This document shows positions 1 to 6,386 of a stretch of 18,277 nt of DNA, piece after piece. Numbering within the stretch: the first letter of the stretch is position 1; the number at the start of each line of letters is the position of its first letter. Where the stretch lies: the NCBI GenBank assembly GCA_002418625.1, contig DIEM01000040.1, positions 24,104 through 42,380 on the forward strand, written 5' to 3'. This DNA is from Firmicutes bacterium UBA5774. GTDB lineage: Bacteria; Bacillota; Clostridia; Peptostreptococcales; Anaerovoracaceae. The notes beneath the pieces were generated by a model, which was given only the letters and a program-made list of their open reading frames with translations, was not told the origin of the DNA and did no database searches. The position numbers were made by a program, and so were the translations under genes.

Positions 1-1101
1 TTGCGCGTAAACACGGAAATATCCCTTGATCGTCGCATCGTTCTTGGCACTCTCATAAATTCCCGTACAGCTTGCTTCGTCCGCCCCGAACTCATACGCC
101 AGGATGTATTCATTGGCGGCGTTCCTGATGTCTCCGACAGTGACCGACGTGTTGGCGTAGCCGTCTGCCGACACGAATTCGACAGTCGCGTCGTCCTCGT
201 AGCCGGCCATGAATTCCGAAAGCGGAACGCCGACACAATAATTGGTGCCTGTCCCGACGGATTTCAGATAGGTCCAGGTTCCGCCGATTCTGGGCATCAT
301 CAGGACGTCAGCCCTGCTGTATGATCCCCCGGCAATCGTTAAGACATCCGGCAGTTCATCGCCGACGACGATTTCTGCAATACCTTTATTAAAAAGCGGA
401 TTGCTTATCTCATTGACATTCTGCTGTCCCAGCATCAGCATCGGCGCATCGGCGGAAGCTATTGGAGTCAAAGCCGCAGTTTCCGGCACAACGTCCGGTT
501 CCCCTCGATTTCCGGCTTTCTCAAGGGCAAGTATCGTATCGGCGACGACTGCGCCCGTGTCATCTCCAGTGCTTATGCCCGGGTAATAGTATCGTTCCGT
601 GCCATACGAAGCCGTCACAAGCGGTGAAGATGTTGTCGAATCGCCAGTGTGCTCATTATCGAATGTCACGGTATAACCATCCCCCGAAATGAATCTTATA
701 TTAATAGAATCATATTTATCGGAGGTGAATCCGGATAGTGCCAGCAGATCATTTGCTTTCACACCTTTCCCCAGATAGATGCTTTTGGTCGGTGTCGTAT
801 TGATCGTCGAATACAGGACTTCACTCTGAGTCATGCCCAGCAGTTCGTCCCTTGTATAAGATTTTTCATTGACGATGCCTGCTGTCAGGTCATCCGCGGT
901 GACGGCAGCATCCGAAATGATGCCCTGCCCCGTCATCACAAGAACAGGCTGCTCGGTGGACGGCGCCCATTCTTCTGCATAGACGGATCCGCCGGGCAAT
1001 GCCGGCAGGATGCAGCCGAATCCCGAAAGCACCATCGCCACTGCCATGATATAGGCGATCGCTTTTCTGGATCGTTTGCGCATAAAGGTTCGTAATTCCA
1101 T
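1..1101 (-). CDS. secreted protein with two molybdopterin-domain-like repeats, 3' end outside window
   Basis: The frame is open from the ATG at 1101 to the window edge (367 codons, no stop), so the C-terminus is missing. AGGAGGAG six bases upstream fixes the start. Residues 1 to about 42 form a Sec signal peptide: a basic N-terminus with RKRSRK, a hydrophobic core and probable cleavage after VYA. The cysteine in GFGC lacks a lipobox, so this is not clearly a lipoprotein. Two related segments follow, each with a hydrophobic strand, a 'GV..NDLL' or 'GVPLSEFM' motif and then S(G/A)DGY. This pattern matches the sulfite-oxidase-fold (molybdopterin-binding-like) domain of the next gene upstream. 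That gene ends 131 bases away on the same strand, so the two probably share a transcript and riboswitch. An SLH or other wall anchor could lie in the missing part. The domain assignment is by motif and is moderately sure; the function is unknown. Confidence 0.75.
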   Translation of the reverse strand, partial: MELRTFMRKRSRKAIAYIMAVAMVLSGFGCILPALPGGSVYAEEWAPSTEQPVLVMTGQGIISDAAVTADDLTAGIVNEKSYTRDELLGMTQSEVLYSTINTTPTKSIYLGKGVKANDLLALSGFTSDKYDSINIRFISGDGYTVTFDNEHTGDSTTSSPLVTASYGTERYYYPGISTGDDTGAVVADTILALEKAGNRGEPDVVPETAALTPIASADAPMLMLGQQNVNEISNPLFNKGIAEIVVGDELPDVLTIAGGSYSRADVLMMPRIGGTWTYLKSVGTGTNYCVGVPLSEFMAGYEDDATVEFVSADGYANTSVTVGDIRNAANEYILAYEFGADEASCTGIYESAKNDATIKGYFRVYAQ

Positions 1102-1170
1102 GATTGGCTCCTCCTGTTAAGTGTTCTATTTGATCTTGCTTATATATTAAATACTTTGTATTCAATCTGT

Positions 1171-1242
1171 ATCCGGCCTCAGCGCCAGAGCTTAATCCTG
1201 CCTCAGCGCCAGGGCTGCATCCGGCCGCTGTGTCAGGGCTGC
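1171..1242. repeat. three tandem copies of a 24-bp unit
   Basis: Three back-to-back 24-base units begin at 1171, 1195 and 1219. Each starts ATCC(G/T)GCC and ends in AG(A/G)GCT followed by two bases. Copies 1 and 2 are nearly identical and copy 3 has diverged in the middle. The last copy overlaps the final ten bases, including the stop, of the SLH protein gene, so the array looks like a local duplication of that gene's 3' end into the spacer. Confidence 0.8.
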
Positions 1243-2399
1243 AGCTGCTGCATGCGATAGATGATCACCGCCGCCTCGGCGCGCTTGATCGGCGTGTTGC
1301 CGTTGAAATAACCGACAGCGATATTGTCAAAGAGACCTTTGTCTTCGCAGAAGGCAACGTATCTGGCGGCCCAGGCCGGCATTTTCTCCTTGTCCCTATA
1401 GTTCGAGTCCGAATCGCCCGGTAAACCGGCTTCATCTTCTGCGCCCAGCGCCCTGGTCATCAGGCAGGCGATCTGATACCTGCTGATATTGGCATCCGGC
1501 TCAAAGGCGCCCGTTCCGGTGCCCTGCATCAGGCCTGCCGTAACGGCGGCTTCAATATAGGGTGCAGCCCATCCCGCGCTATCCACATCCGTGAAGATTT
1601 CGGAAGTTTCCTGCACCTGCGGGATGCCGAGTGCTCCCAGGATCATTTTTGTAAACTGCGCTCTCGTGACGTTTTGCTCCGGGGCGAATCTCCCGTTCCC
1701 GACGCCGCTGATGATGCCCTGTTCCGCCAGGCCGTAAATGGCTTCCTCCGCCCAGGAGTAAAAGGCGCCAAGATCTGTGAAGGATATCGTCTGGGCCTTG
1801 CTGCTGAAATGGATGGCGGTCACATTCTGGATCCATTTTGGGGAATTGCGCTCGCCGTTGAATGTCTGTCCGACAATCAGCCGGAGCGGTCCGCCGCCGT
1901 TGTCCCTGGCTATGATATAGCCTTCGGCATTCCGGTCAGGTACCAGAGGAATCCCGTCCTTGGCGAAGGCCAGGATCACAGGAAGTCCACTGTCGCCAGA
2001 TTCGTTGATATAATTTTCAAAAATCAGCGCATCGACAGCGAACGTCATGCTGATGCCATCCGCAGCCCTGATGACCACAGATTTGGCATCGTCCGGTATG
2101 CCGGCCTTCTCCATCAGGCTGGAAAACCGGATCCCTGTATAAGTTCCGACGTGCGGTTCCACCAGCGTCCGCATCGTGTACCGTCCGGTATAGATGCTCT
2201 CTTCCATCGCTTCGAGCTGCCTGATATTCATTATTACCGGATCAGGAAATCCATCGGCAGTAATGGTCAATACACTGGACGCGTATTGCGAATAGGGCTC
2301 GGATGAATGTGCCACGCTTTGCGCGATCGTGGAATAAGTAGGCAGGAGTATCGCGATCAGCACAGCCATGATCAATATTAGGATCGTTCTTCTTTTCAT
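1233..2399 (-). CDS. SLH-domain surface protein with a molybdopterin-binding-like (sulfite oxidase fold) domain
   Basis: This 388-residue secreted protein is held to the cell wall by three C-terminal SLH repeats, at about 207-254, 269-318 and 333-385. The repeats show the usual FTD(L/V)..W...I..(L/A)...G pattern. A signal peptide covers residues 1 to about 26. Residues 60-200 resemble the oxidoreductase molybdopterin-binding (sulfite oxidase) fold: TGIRFSSLMEKAG, an 'RAADGISMTF' strand, and GGPLRLIVG followed by PKWIQNVTAIHF. There is no cysteine in residues 1-311, so the metal-ligand cysteine of true sulfite oxidases is missing and redox catalysis is unlikely. Cofactor or ligand binding is an inference. 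GAGGG seven bases before the ATG is the ribosome binding site. The gene is first behind a Moco-like riboswitch, which independently supports a link with molybdopterin. Confidence 0.85.
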   Translation of the reverse strand: MKRRTILILIMAVLIAILLPTYSTIAQSVAHSSEPYSQYASSVLTITADGFPDPVIMNIRQLEAMEESIYTGRYTMRTLVEPHVGTYTGIRFSSLMEKAGIPDDAKSVVIRAADGISMTFAVDALIFENYINESGDSGLPVILAFAKDGIPLVPDRNAEGYIIARDNGGGPLRLIVGQTFNGERNSPKWIQNVTAIHFSSKAQTISFTDLGAFYSWAEEAIYGLAEQGIISGVGNGRFAPEQNVTRAQFTKMILGALGIPQVQETSEIFTDVDSAGWAAPYIEAAVTAGLMQGTGTGAFEPDANISRYQIACLMTRALGAEDEAGLPGDSDSNYRDKEKMPAWAARYVAFCEDKGLFDNIAVGYFNGNTPIKRAEAAVIIYRMQQLQP

Positions 2400-2443
2400 T
2401 TTGTATCCCTCAAATCCGATTCATTGTTATGTTGTCTGAAAAC

Positions 2444-2475
2444 AAAAAAGCTTCTTTTCAAAATGAAAAGAAGCT
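2444..2475 (-). terminator. intrinsic terminator in the 5' leader, probable riboswitch output
   Basis: A perfect 11-bp inverted repeat, AGCTTCTTTTC at 2449-2459 and its complement at 2465-2475 with a 5-base loop, is followed on the minus strand by a run of T (2448-2444). It lies between the riboswitch-like RNA and the SLH gene start 45 bases away. It would therefore stop transcription before the gene rather than end an upstream gene, whose own terminator is at 2959-3008. Confidence 0.85.
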
Positions 2476-2504
2476 GTGCAATACAACTTAACGTGCTTGA
2501 AGCA

Positions 2505-2606
2505 CCAACCCCTTTTCACAATGGAAGGCAATGCCGTTTCCAGCATTACCCTGACGTCCTGTCATCATACGGTTTGCCCGCTTAGATGCGCAGGATCGGA
2601 GTATTC
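2505..2606 (-). ncRNA. Moco (molybdenum/tungsten cofactor) riboswitch-like aptamer
   Basis: Read on the minus strand, ACTCC (2602-2598) pairs with GGGGT (2512-2508) as P1. TCCTG (2595-2591) pairs with CAGGA (2561-2557) as P2. A GGG then leads into a hairpin, TAATGC with GGCATTG, followed by CCTTCC and TGAAAAGG. I compared this from memory with the E. coli moaA Moco RNA. That RNA also begins ACUC, has GGGUCAAC in the middle (here GGGCAAAC), then GGG, a hairpin, CCUCCC and UGGAAAGG closing P1. The match in order and in conserved loops is good. The extra P3 stem of the E. coli RNA appears to be missing or very short, which is the form reported as more tungsten-cofactor-like; that part is tentative. 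Downstream lie a terminator (2444-2475) and a gene for a molybdopterin-domain protein. Confidence 0.72.
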
Positions 2607-2675
2607 AATATGCAGTTTTGTAACAAAAATTCCGTTTTCTCCTCGTTCGATTCAGAAACAAAATTTTCCATAAAC

Positions 2676-2704
2676 AGCGTACTATAAAGTTATGACGCTG
2701 TCAA
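2676..2704 (-). promoter_or_regulatory. sigma-A promoter for the riboswitch/surface-protein transcript
   Basis: On the minus strand, TTGACA (2704-2699) is a perfect -35 box. After a 17-base spacer comes TACGCT (2681-2676), a moderate -10. Transcription would start near 2669, about 67 bases before P1 of the riboswitch. An inverted repeat, GCTGTC/GACAGC (2697-2702 and 2709-2714), overlaps the -35 box and could be an operator or chance. Confidence 0.6.
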
Positions 2705-2778
2705 CAATGACAGCGCCGATTTGCTATTTTTTTATCAAATCAGTGCATCATCATGGTGGTGAGTTGAATTTATTTCTT

Positions 2779-2905
2779 TCAGGCGCCCTCCTGCAGCACC
2801 ACCTGGTTCCTGCCGGCCCGCTTCGCTTTATATGGCGCCTTGTCCGCATCCCAGGCCGATCGCAATATTTTTACCGGCGGATGATTCCAGGACCATATGC
2901 GTCTC
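2779..2905 (-). pseudogene. C-terminal remnant of a GGDEF diguanylate cyclase gene
   Basis: The minus strand ending at the TGA at 2779-2781 encodes a short tail, DADKAPYKAKRAGRNQVV. This is the characteristic C-terminal helix region of GGDEF domains (ADKALYxAKRxGRN). Just upstream, in a different frame, GKNIAIGLG resembles the preceding strand (TxSIGxA), which suggests a frameshift plus loss of about twenty residues. The GGDEF signature itself, a start codon and a ribosome binding site are absent, so it cannot make a working enzyme. The tail match is fairly sure; the upstream part (2851-2905) is tentative. Confidence 0.55.
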
Positions 2906-2958
2906 TTTAAGAAAAAGATGTGCGATATTGATGAACGCAATCATAAACGCAAACTTTT

Positions 2959-3008
2959 AAAAAAGATAACGCCATGATGCAAGTACGATTGTGCATTATG
3001 GCGTTATC
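2959..3008 (-). terminator. terminator of the alcohol dehydrogenase gene
   Basis: A perfect 11-bp inverted repeat, GATAACGCCAT at 2965-2975 and its complement at 2998-3008, encloses a further ATGCA/TGCAT pair. On the minus strand it is followed by six T (2964-2959). It lies 55 bases past the dehydrogenase stop codon. Confidence 0.88.
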
Positions 3009-3062
3009 AGCTATTGGATTTTCCGGCATATGATTTTTACAGTCCGGTATTATCCTCGAAAT

Positions 3063-4124
3063 CTACCACTTGATCACCACGACCGGTTTGATGAGATCGG
3101 CCGGTTTGTCCTTCATGAGCAAAAGAGCGTCCTCCATTTTCTTGAAGCCTTCAAATTTATGGGTTATAAGCTTGCTCGGGTCATATTTTCCCGTCTGGAC
3201 CAGCGAAGCAAGTTTTTCCATTCTAAGACGCCCGCCCGGCGTCAAGCCTGCATTGATCCTCTTGTGACCCATGCCGACGGCCCATTCGACTCTCGGGATT
3301 TTGATAAATTCGCCCGAGCCGAGATAATTGACACTGCCGATGCATCCGCCCGGCTTCAGCATTTTAACAGCCTGTGCGAAGGTATCCACATCGCCGCCCG
3401 CGATCAGGACTTTATCAACGCCTTTGCCATTTGTCCTTGCGAGCACCTGTTCAACGATATCGCCCTGCTTGTAGTTGATGATTTCTGTAGCGCCATATTC
3501 CTTTGCGACCCTGCAGCAATCAGGACGGGACCCGACAGCATAAATATGGGAAGCCCCCATTAAATTTGCTCCGGCAACCGCATTCAAGCCGACAGGACCT
3601 ATTCCGATGACGCAGACGGTATCTCCCAGTTTCACATCCGCCAGCTCGGCGGCATGGAAACCCGTCGTCGTCATATCGGTCAGCATCACGGCAGAAACAG
3701 GATCTACGCCATCAGGGAGCAGCGCCAGGTTGGCATCGGCCTCATTGACATGAAACAGCTCGGCAAAAACGCCATCCTTGAAGTTGGAAAATTTCCAGCC
3801 ACCAAGCGCTCCGCCCGAATGCATCGGATAGCCGCCCTGGGAATTGACGTCTCCCCAATCGGGTGTTATCGCCGGAACGATGACTTTGTCGCCTTTCTTG
3901 AAATCCTTGACAAGAGCGCCGGCTTCGACGACCTCTCCAATCGTCTCATGGCCCAGAATCATGTCTGTACGCTCACCGATCGCGCCCTCCCAGACAGTAT
4001 GTATGTCCGATGTGCATGGCGCAACCACAATCGGTCTTATCAAGGCATCCAAGGGACCACATTTTGGCGCGTCCTTCTCGATCCATCCGATTTTGCCGAT
4101 TCCCAACATTGCTAAACCCTTCAT
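3063..4124 (-). CDS. adh: NADP(H)-dependent zinc secondary alcohol dehydrogenase
   Basis: This 353-residue cytosolic enzyme interconverts secondary alcohols and ketones (for example isopropanol and acetone) with NADP(H). It follows the C. beijerinckii and Thermoanaerobacter brockii enzymes almost end to end (about 351-352 residues), from MKGLAMLGIGKIGWIEK to DLIKPVVVIKW. The catalytic zinc ligands Cys37, His59 and Asp150 are present with Glu60. The nucleotide site has GIGPVG (174-179), and the four NADP determinants Gly198, Ser199, Arg200 and Tyr218 are all kept, so NADP preference is well supported. GGAGGG at 4133-4138 precedes the ATG. A sigma-54 promoter lies just upstream and a strong terminator just downstream, so it is probably monocistronic. 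It should be activated by the divergent sigma-54 regulator at 4420-6330. Substrate range cannot be read from sequence. Confidence 0.95.
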   Translation of the reverse strand: MKGLAMLGIGKIGWIEKDAPKCGPLDALIRPIVVAPCTSDIHTVWEGAIGERTDMILGHETIGEVVEAGALVKDFKKGDKVIVPAITPDWGDVNSQGGYPMHSGGALGGWKFSNFKDGVFAELFHVNEADANLALLPDGVDPVSAVMLTDMTTTGFHAAELADVKLGDTVCVIGIGPVGLNAVAGANLMGASHIYAVGSRPDCCRVAKEYGATEIINYKQGDIVEQVLARTNGKGVDKVLIAGGDVDTFAQAVKMLKPGGCIGSVNYLGSGEFIKIPRVEWAVGMGHKRINAGLTPGGRLRMEKLASLVQTGKYDPSKLITHKFEGFKKMEDALLLMKDKPADLIKPVVVIKW

Positions 4125-4167
4125 AATTGTAACCCTCCATTAATATAATTTAGATACATTATCCTAT

Positions 4168-4183
4168 AGCAACTCCTATGCCA
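4168..4183 (-). promoter_or_regulatory. sigma-54 (-24/-12) promoter of the alcohol dehydrogenase
   Basis: The minus strand reads TGGCAT (4183-4178), five bases, then TTGCT (4172-4168). This matches the sigma-54 consensus TGGCAY-N5-TTGCW in every position, with the GG and GC at the required spacing. The expected start near 4157 leaves a leader of about 33 bases with the GGAGGG ribosome binding site. The divergent gene is a sigma-54 activator, which makes a chance match unlikely. Confidence 0.9.
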
Positions 4184-4205
4184 GCGCCCCGAATGCTTAT
4201 TTTTT

Positions 4206-4268
4206 AACAATTTGAATGCTGTTTAACCGACCAGTGTAGAATATTCCAACGATTTTAAATTTACGTTG
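4206..4268. promoter_or_regulatory. candidate upstream activator sites between adh and the sigma-54 regulator
   Basis: The 295-base spacer 4125-4419 is very AT-rich. About 25-85 bases upstream of the -24 box are two loose dyads: AACA-N10-TGTT (4206-4223) and AACG-N12-CGTT (4249-4268). Such half-sites suit dimer binding by the Fis-type domain of the neighbouring activator, but both are short. A poor sigma-A-like pair, TTGTAT (4335-4340) and TAAAAT (4356-4361) with a 15-base spacer, is the only promoter I see for the regulator gene. Confidence 0.3.
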
Positions 4269-4419
4269 TTGTTATTTTCAACATTTTGGTGTATTTATCT
4301 ACAAATATCTGCATATGTTTTAATATTTTTCCTATTGTATAACCGTTAAATGTGTTAAAATATTAATGAATTAATTTTTTATAGCGTCGATGCCTGCTCA
4401 AACTGAAAGGAATGATCCC

Positions 4420-6330
4420 ATGAGTAAAAAAATCCCGCATCCATCAGACTTACACAACATTATTGCCAATTCCCACAACAGATGCATCAGCCTGGGCGTC
4501 GACAAATACATGGATCAGCCCGAGACCATCATTTCCGGACATGTGCTCCAGCAGGTCCTGGAATCGAACAAGCTGCTTATTTCCATAGCGGCTCCTTTCA
4601 TGAACCTCTTGTACGGCTTTTTGAAAGGCACGGGGTTTCTGGTCGATCTGACGGATGAACACGGCTATATCATTGCGATCATCGGCGACAGGGATATCAT
4701 GGATCGCGCCGACGCCATGGGCATGAAGCTCGGAACCGATATGAGCGAAAAAAGCTGCGGCACAAATTCGATCGGCACCGCTCTTTTTGAAAAGCAGGCC
4801 ATTCAAATGGCGGCCGCCCAGCACTTCATCGAAATCTACCATATCTGGACCTGCTCTTCCGCTCCGATAACCGATGAGAAAGGAAAGATCATAGGCTGCC
4901 TGAATATCACCGGACTGCATGAGCTCGTTCATCCCCATACATTGGGCTTTGTCCATGCGACAGCCGAATCCATCGAACACGAGATCCGCAGCATCCGGTC
5001 GAAAGAGAGACTGTGGCACGCCAACCAATTGAATTCAACGATCATGAATGCCATCGACCTGGCGATACTGACCATCGATCATCATGGGACCATCACGAAT
5101 GCCAATAAAAAATCCTTCGAGATGTTCGCCTGCCGCGAGGATGAGCTCCTGGGCCATCCGGCGAAAACGATATTGGAAAACTGGTCCCATGTCTTCAGGA
5201 TGATTGAAGAAAACGGGATCTACAACGATGAAGAATATGTGAATCAACAATCGGATTCAAAAAGGAAATTCAATATCAACGCTTATCCGATCAAGGACAT
5301 TGGAAATAAGCTGATCGCGATCGTCGTTGTTTTTAAAGACATGCAGAACGTCTATAAGCTGGTCAATAAATATTCAGGGCAAAACGCCCATTACACTTTT
5401 GACAGCATCGTGGGCAGGAGCGCCCAGCTTGGCGAAGTCATGGCATACGCAAAATCAGTCGCCAACATTTCATCCACGATCATCATCCAAGGCGAAAGCG
5501 GCGTCGGCAAAGAGATTTTGGCTCAATCCATACATAACGAAAGCAACAGGCGGAACGAGCCTTTCATTGCGATCAGCTGCGGCAGCATCCCCAAAAACCT
5601 GATCGAGAGCGAGCTGTTCGGCTATGAAGAGGGCTCCTTCACCAGCGCGCGGCGCGGCGGCATGCCGGGCAAGTTTGAACTCGCAAACAATGGAACCATA
5701 TTCCTGGATGAAATCGGCGAAATGCCGCTGGACATGCAGATCAATCTGCTTCGCGTCCTGCAGGAGAAAATCGTCACAAGGATCGGCAGCATCAAGAGCA
5801 TGCCCATCAATGTACGCGTCATCGTCGCAACAAACAAGAACCTGTACCAGGAAGTCATAAAAGGAAATTTCAGGGAGGACTTGTATTACAGATTGAATGT
5901 CATTCCCATCACGATCCCTCCCCTTCGCGAAAGAAAGGGCGATATCAGATTGCTGGTCGACCACTTTTTGACTTTGAAATCCCAAAAACTGGGCAGAATC
6001 GTCACGCCCCTCAAAGAAAGCGAATACGCCATGCTTGAAGAATATGAATGGCCCGGAAATATCCGGGAGCTGGAGAACAGGATCGAAAATTATGTCGTTG
6101 TCGGCAAGCTGCCCGTCGATACCCTGAAGAACCATGCCCGCGAAACAGGTTTCGATACGAAATACAATTGCTATACCTACAATATGAACACCCTGGCCGA
6201 TTGGGAGAAAAAAGCCATCCAGGAATGCATCATACAATGCAGAGGCAATATTTCAAAAGCAGCAGCAGTATTGAAAATCGACAGAAGCACGATGTACAAG
6301 AAAATAAAAGCCTATTCCATCATATTGTAA
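4420..6330 (+). CDS. AcoR-like sigma-54-dependent transcriptional activator (GAF-PAS-AAA+-Fis)
   Basis: This 636-residue enhancer-binding protein opens sigma-54 promoters using ATP. An ATG 30 bases upstream (4390) is in frame but has no ribosome binding site. AAAGGA before 4420 decides the start. Order of domains: GAF-like sensor (about 55-190, with an SCGTNSIGTAL motif typical of AcoR-type proteins), PAS (about 200-315), AAA+ (about 335-565) and a Fis-type helix-turn-helix (609-636). Walker A is GESGVGKE (358-365), Walker B is FLDE (428-431), and the arginine region is FREDLYYRLNV. The sigma-54-contacting loop reads GSFTSA (405-410) instead of GAFTGA, a notable change in its fifth residue. 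There is no receiver domain, so it is probably ligand-controlled. It is divergent from adh, whose sigma-54 promoter is the obvious target. I recall a similar regulator beside the secondary alcohol dehydrogenase gene of C. beijerinckii. Confidence 0.93.
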   Translation: MSKKIPHPSDLHNIIANSHNRCISLGVDKYMDQPETIISGHVLQQVLESNKLLISIAAPFMNLLYGFLKGTGFLVDLTDEHGYIIAIIGDRDIMDRADAMGMKLGTDMSEKSCGTNSIGTALFEKQAIQMAAAQHFIEIYHIWTCSSAPITDEKGKIIGCLNITGLHELVHPHTLGFVHATAESIEHEIRSIRSKERLWHANQLNSTIMNAIDLAILTIDHHGTITNANKKSFEMFACREDELLGHPAKTILENWSHVFRMIEENGIYNDEEYVNQQSDSKRKFNINAYPIKDIGNKLIAIVVVFKDMQNVYKLVNKYSGQNAHYTFDSIVGRSAQLGEVMAYAKSVANISSTIIIQGESGVGKEILAQSIHNESNRRNEPFIAISCGSIPKNLIESELFGYEEGSFTSARRGGMPGKFELANNGTIFLDEIGEMPLDMQINLLRVLQEKIVTRIGSIKSMPINVRVIVATNKNLYQEVIKGNFREDLYYRLNVIPITIPPLRERKGDIRLLVDHFLTLKSQKLGRIVTPLKESEYAMLEEYEWPGNIRELENRIENYVVVGKLPVDTLKNHARETGFDTKYNCYTYNMNTLADWEKKAIQECIIQCRGNISKAAAVLKIDRSTMYKKIKAYSIIL

Positions 6331-6336
6331 CGCGGC

Positions 6337-6386
6337 CGGCGATGCATTCAACCTGCCGTTCAGGAACCTGACATCGCCGCATTTTT
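6337..6386 (+). terminator. terminator of the sigma-54 regulator, overlapping the 3' end of the convergent gene
   Basis: CGGCGATG (6337-6344) pairs with CATCGCCG (6372-6379), with a smaller CCTG/CAGG stem inside the loop, and is followed by ATTTTT (6381-6386). It begins six bases after the regulator's stop codon and reaches about 27 bases into the convergent FAD gene. There is no T run in the other direction. The large loop lowers certainty. Confidence 0.55.

Noticed and set aside
890..1165. Open frame on the minus strand overlapping the first surface-protein gene
   Set aside because: It runs in another frame over the signal-peptide region of a gene with a strong ribosome binding site, has low-complexity basic content and no ribosome binding site.
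1674..2306. 210-codon plus-strand open frame opposite the SLH gene
   Set aside because: It mirrors the GC-biased codon pattern of the SLH gene, which has clear domains; no recognisable protein motif.
2476..2673. 65-codon plus-strand frame in the spacer
   Set aside because: It is the reverse side of the riboswitch-like RNA and has no ribosome binding site.
2991..3563. 190-codon plus-strand frame opposite adh
   Set aside because: It lies antisense to a near-full-length dehydrogenase match and has no family features.
5470..6237. 255-codon minus-strand frame opposite the sigma-54 activator
   Set aside because: It is the complement of the AAA+ domain; composition follows the coding strand.
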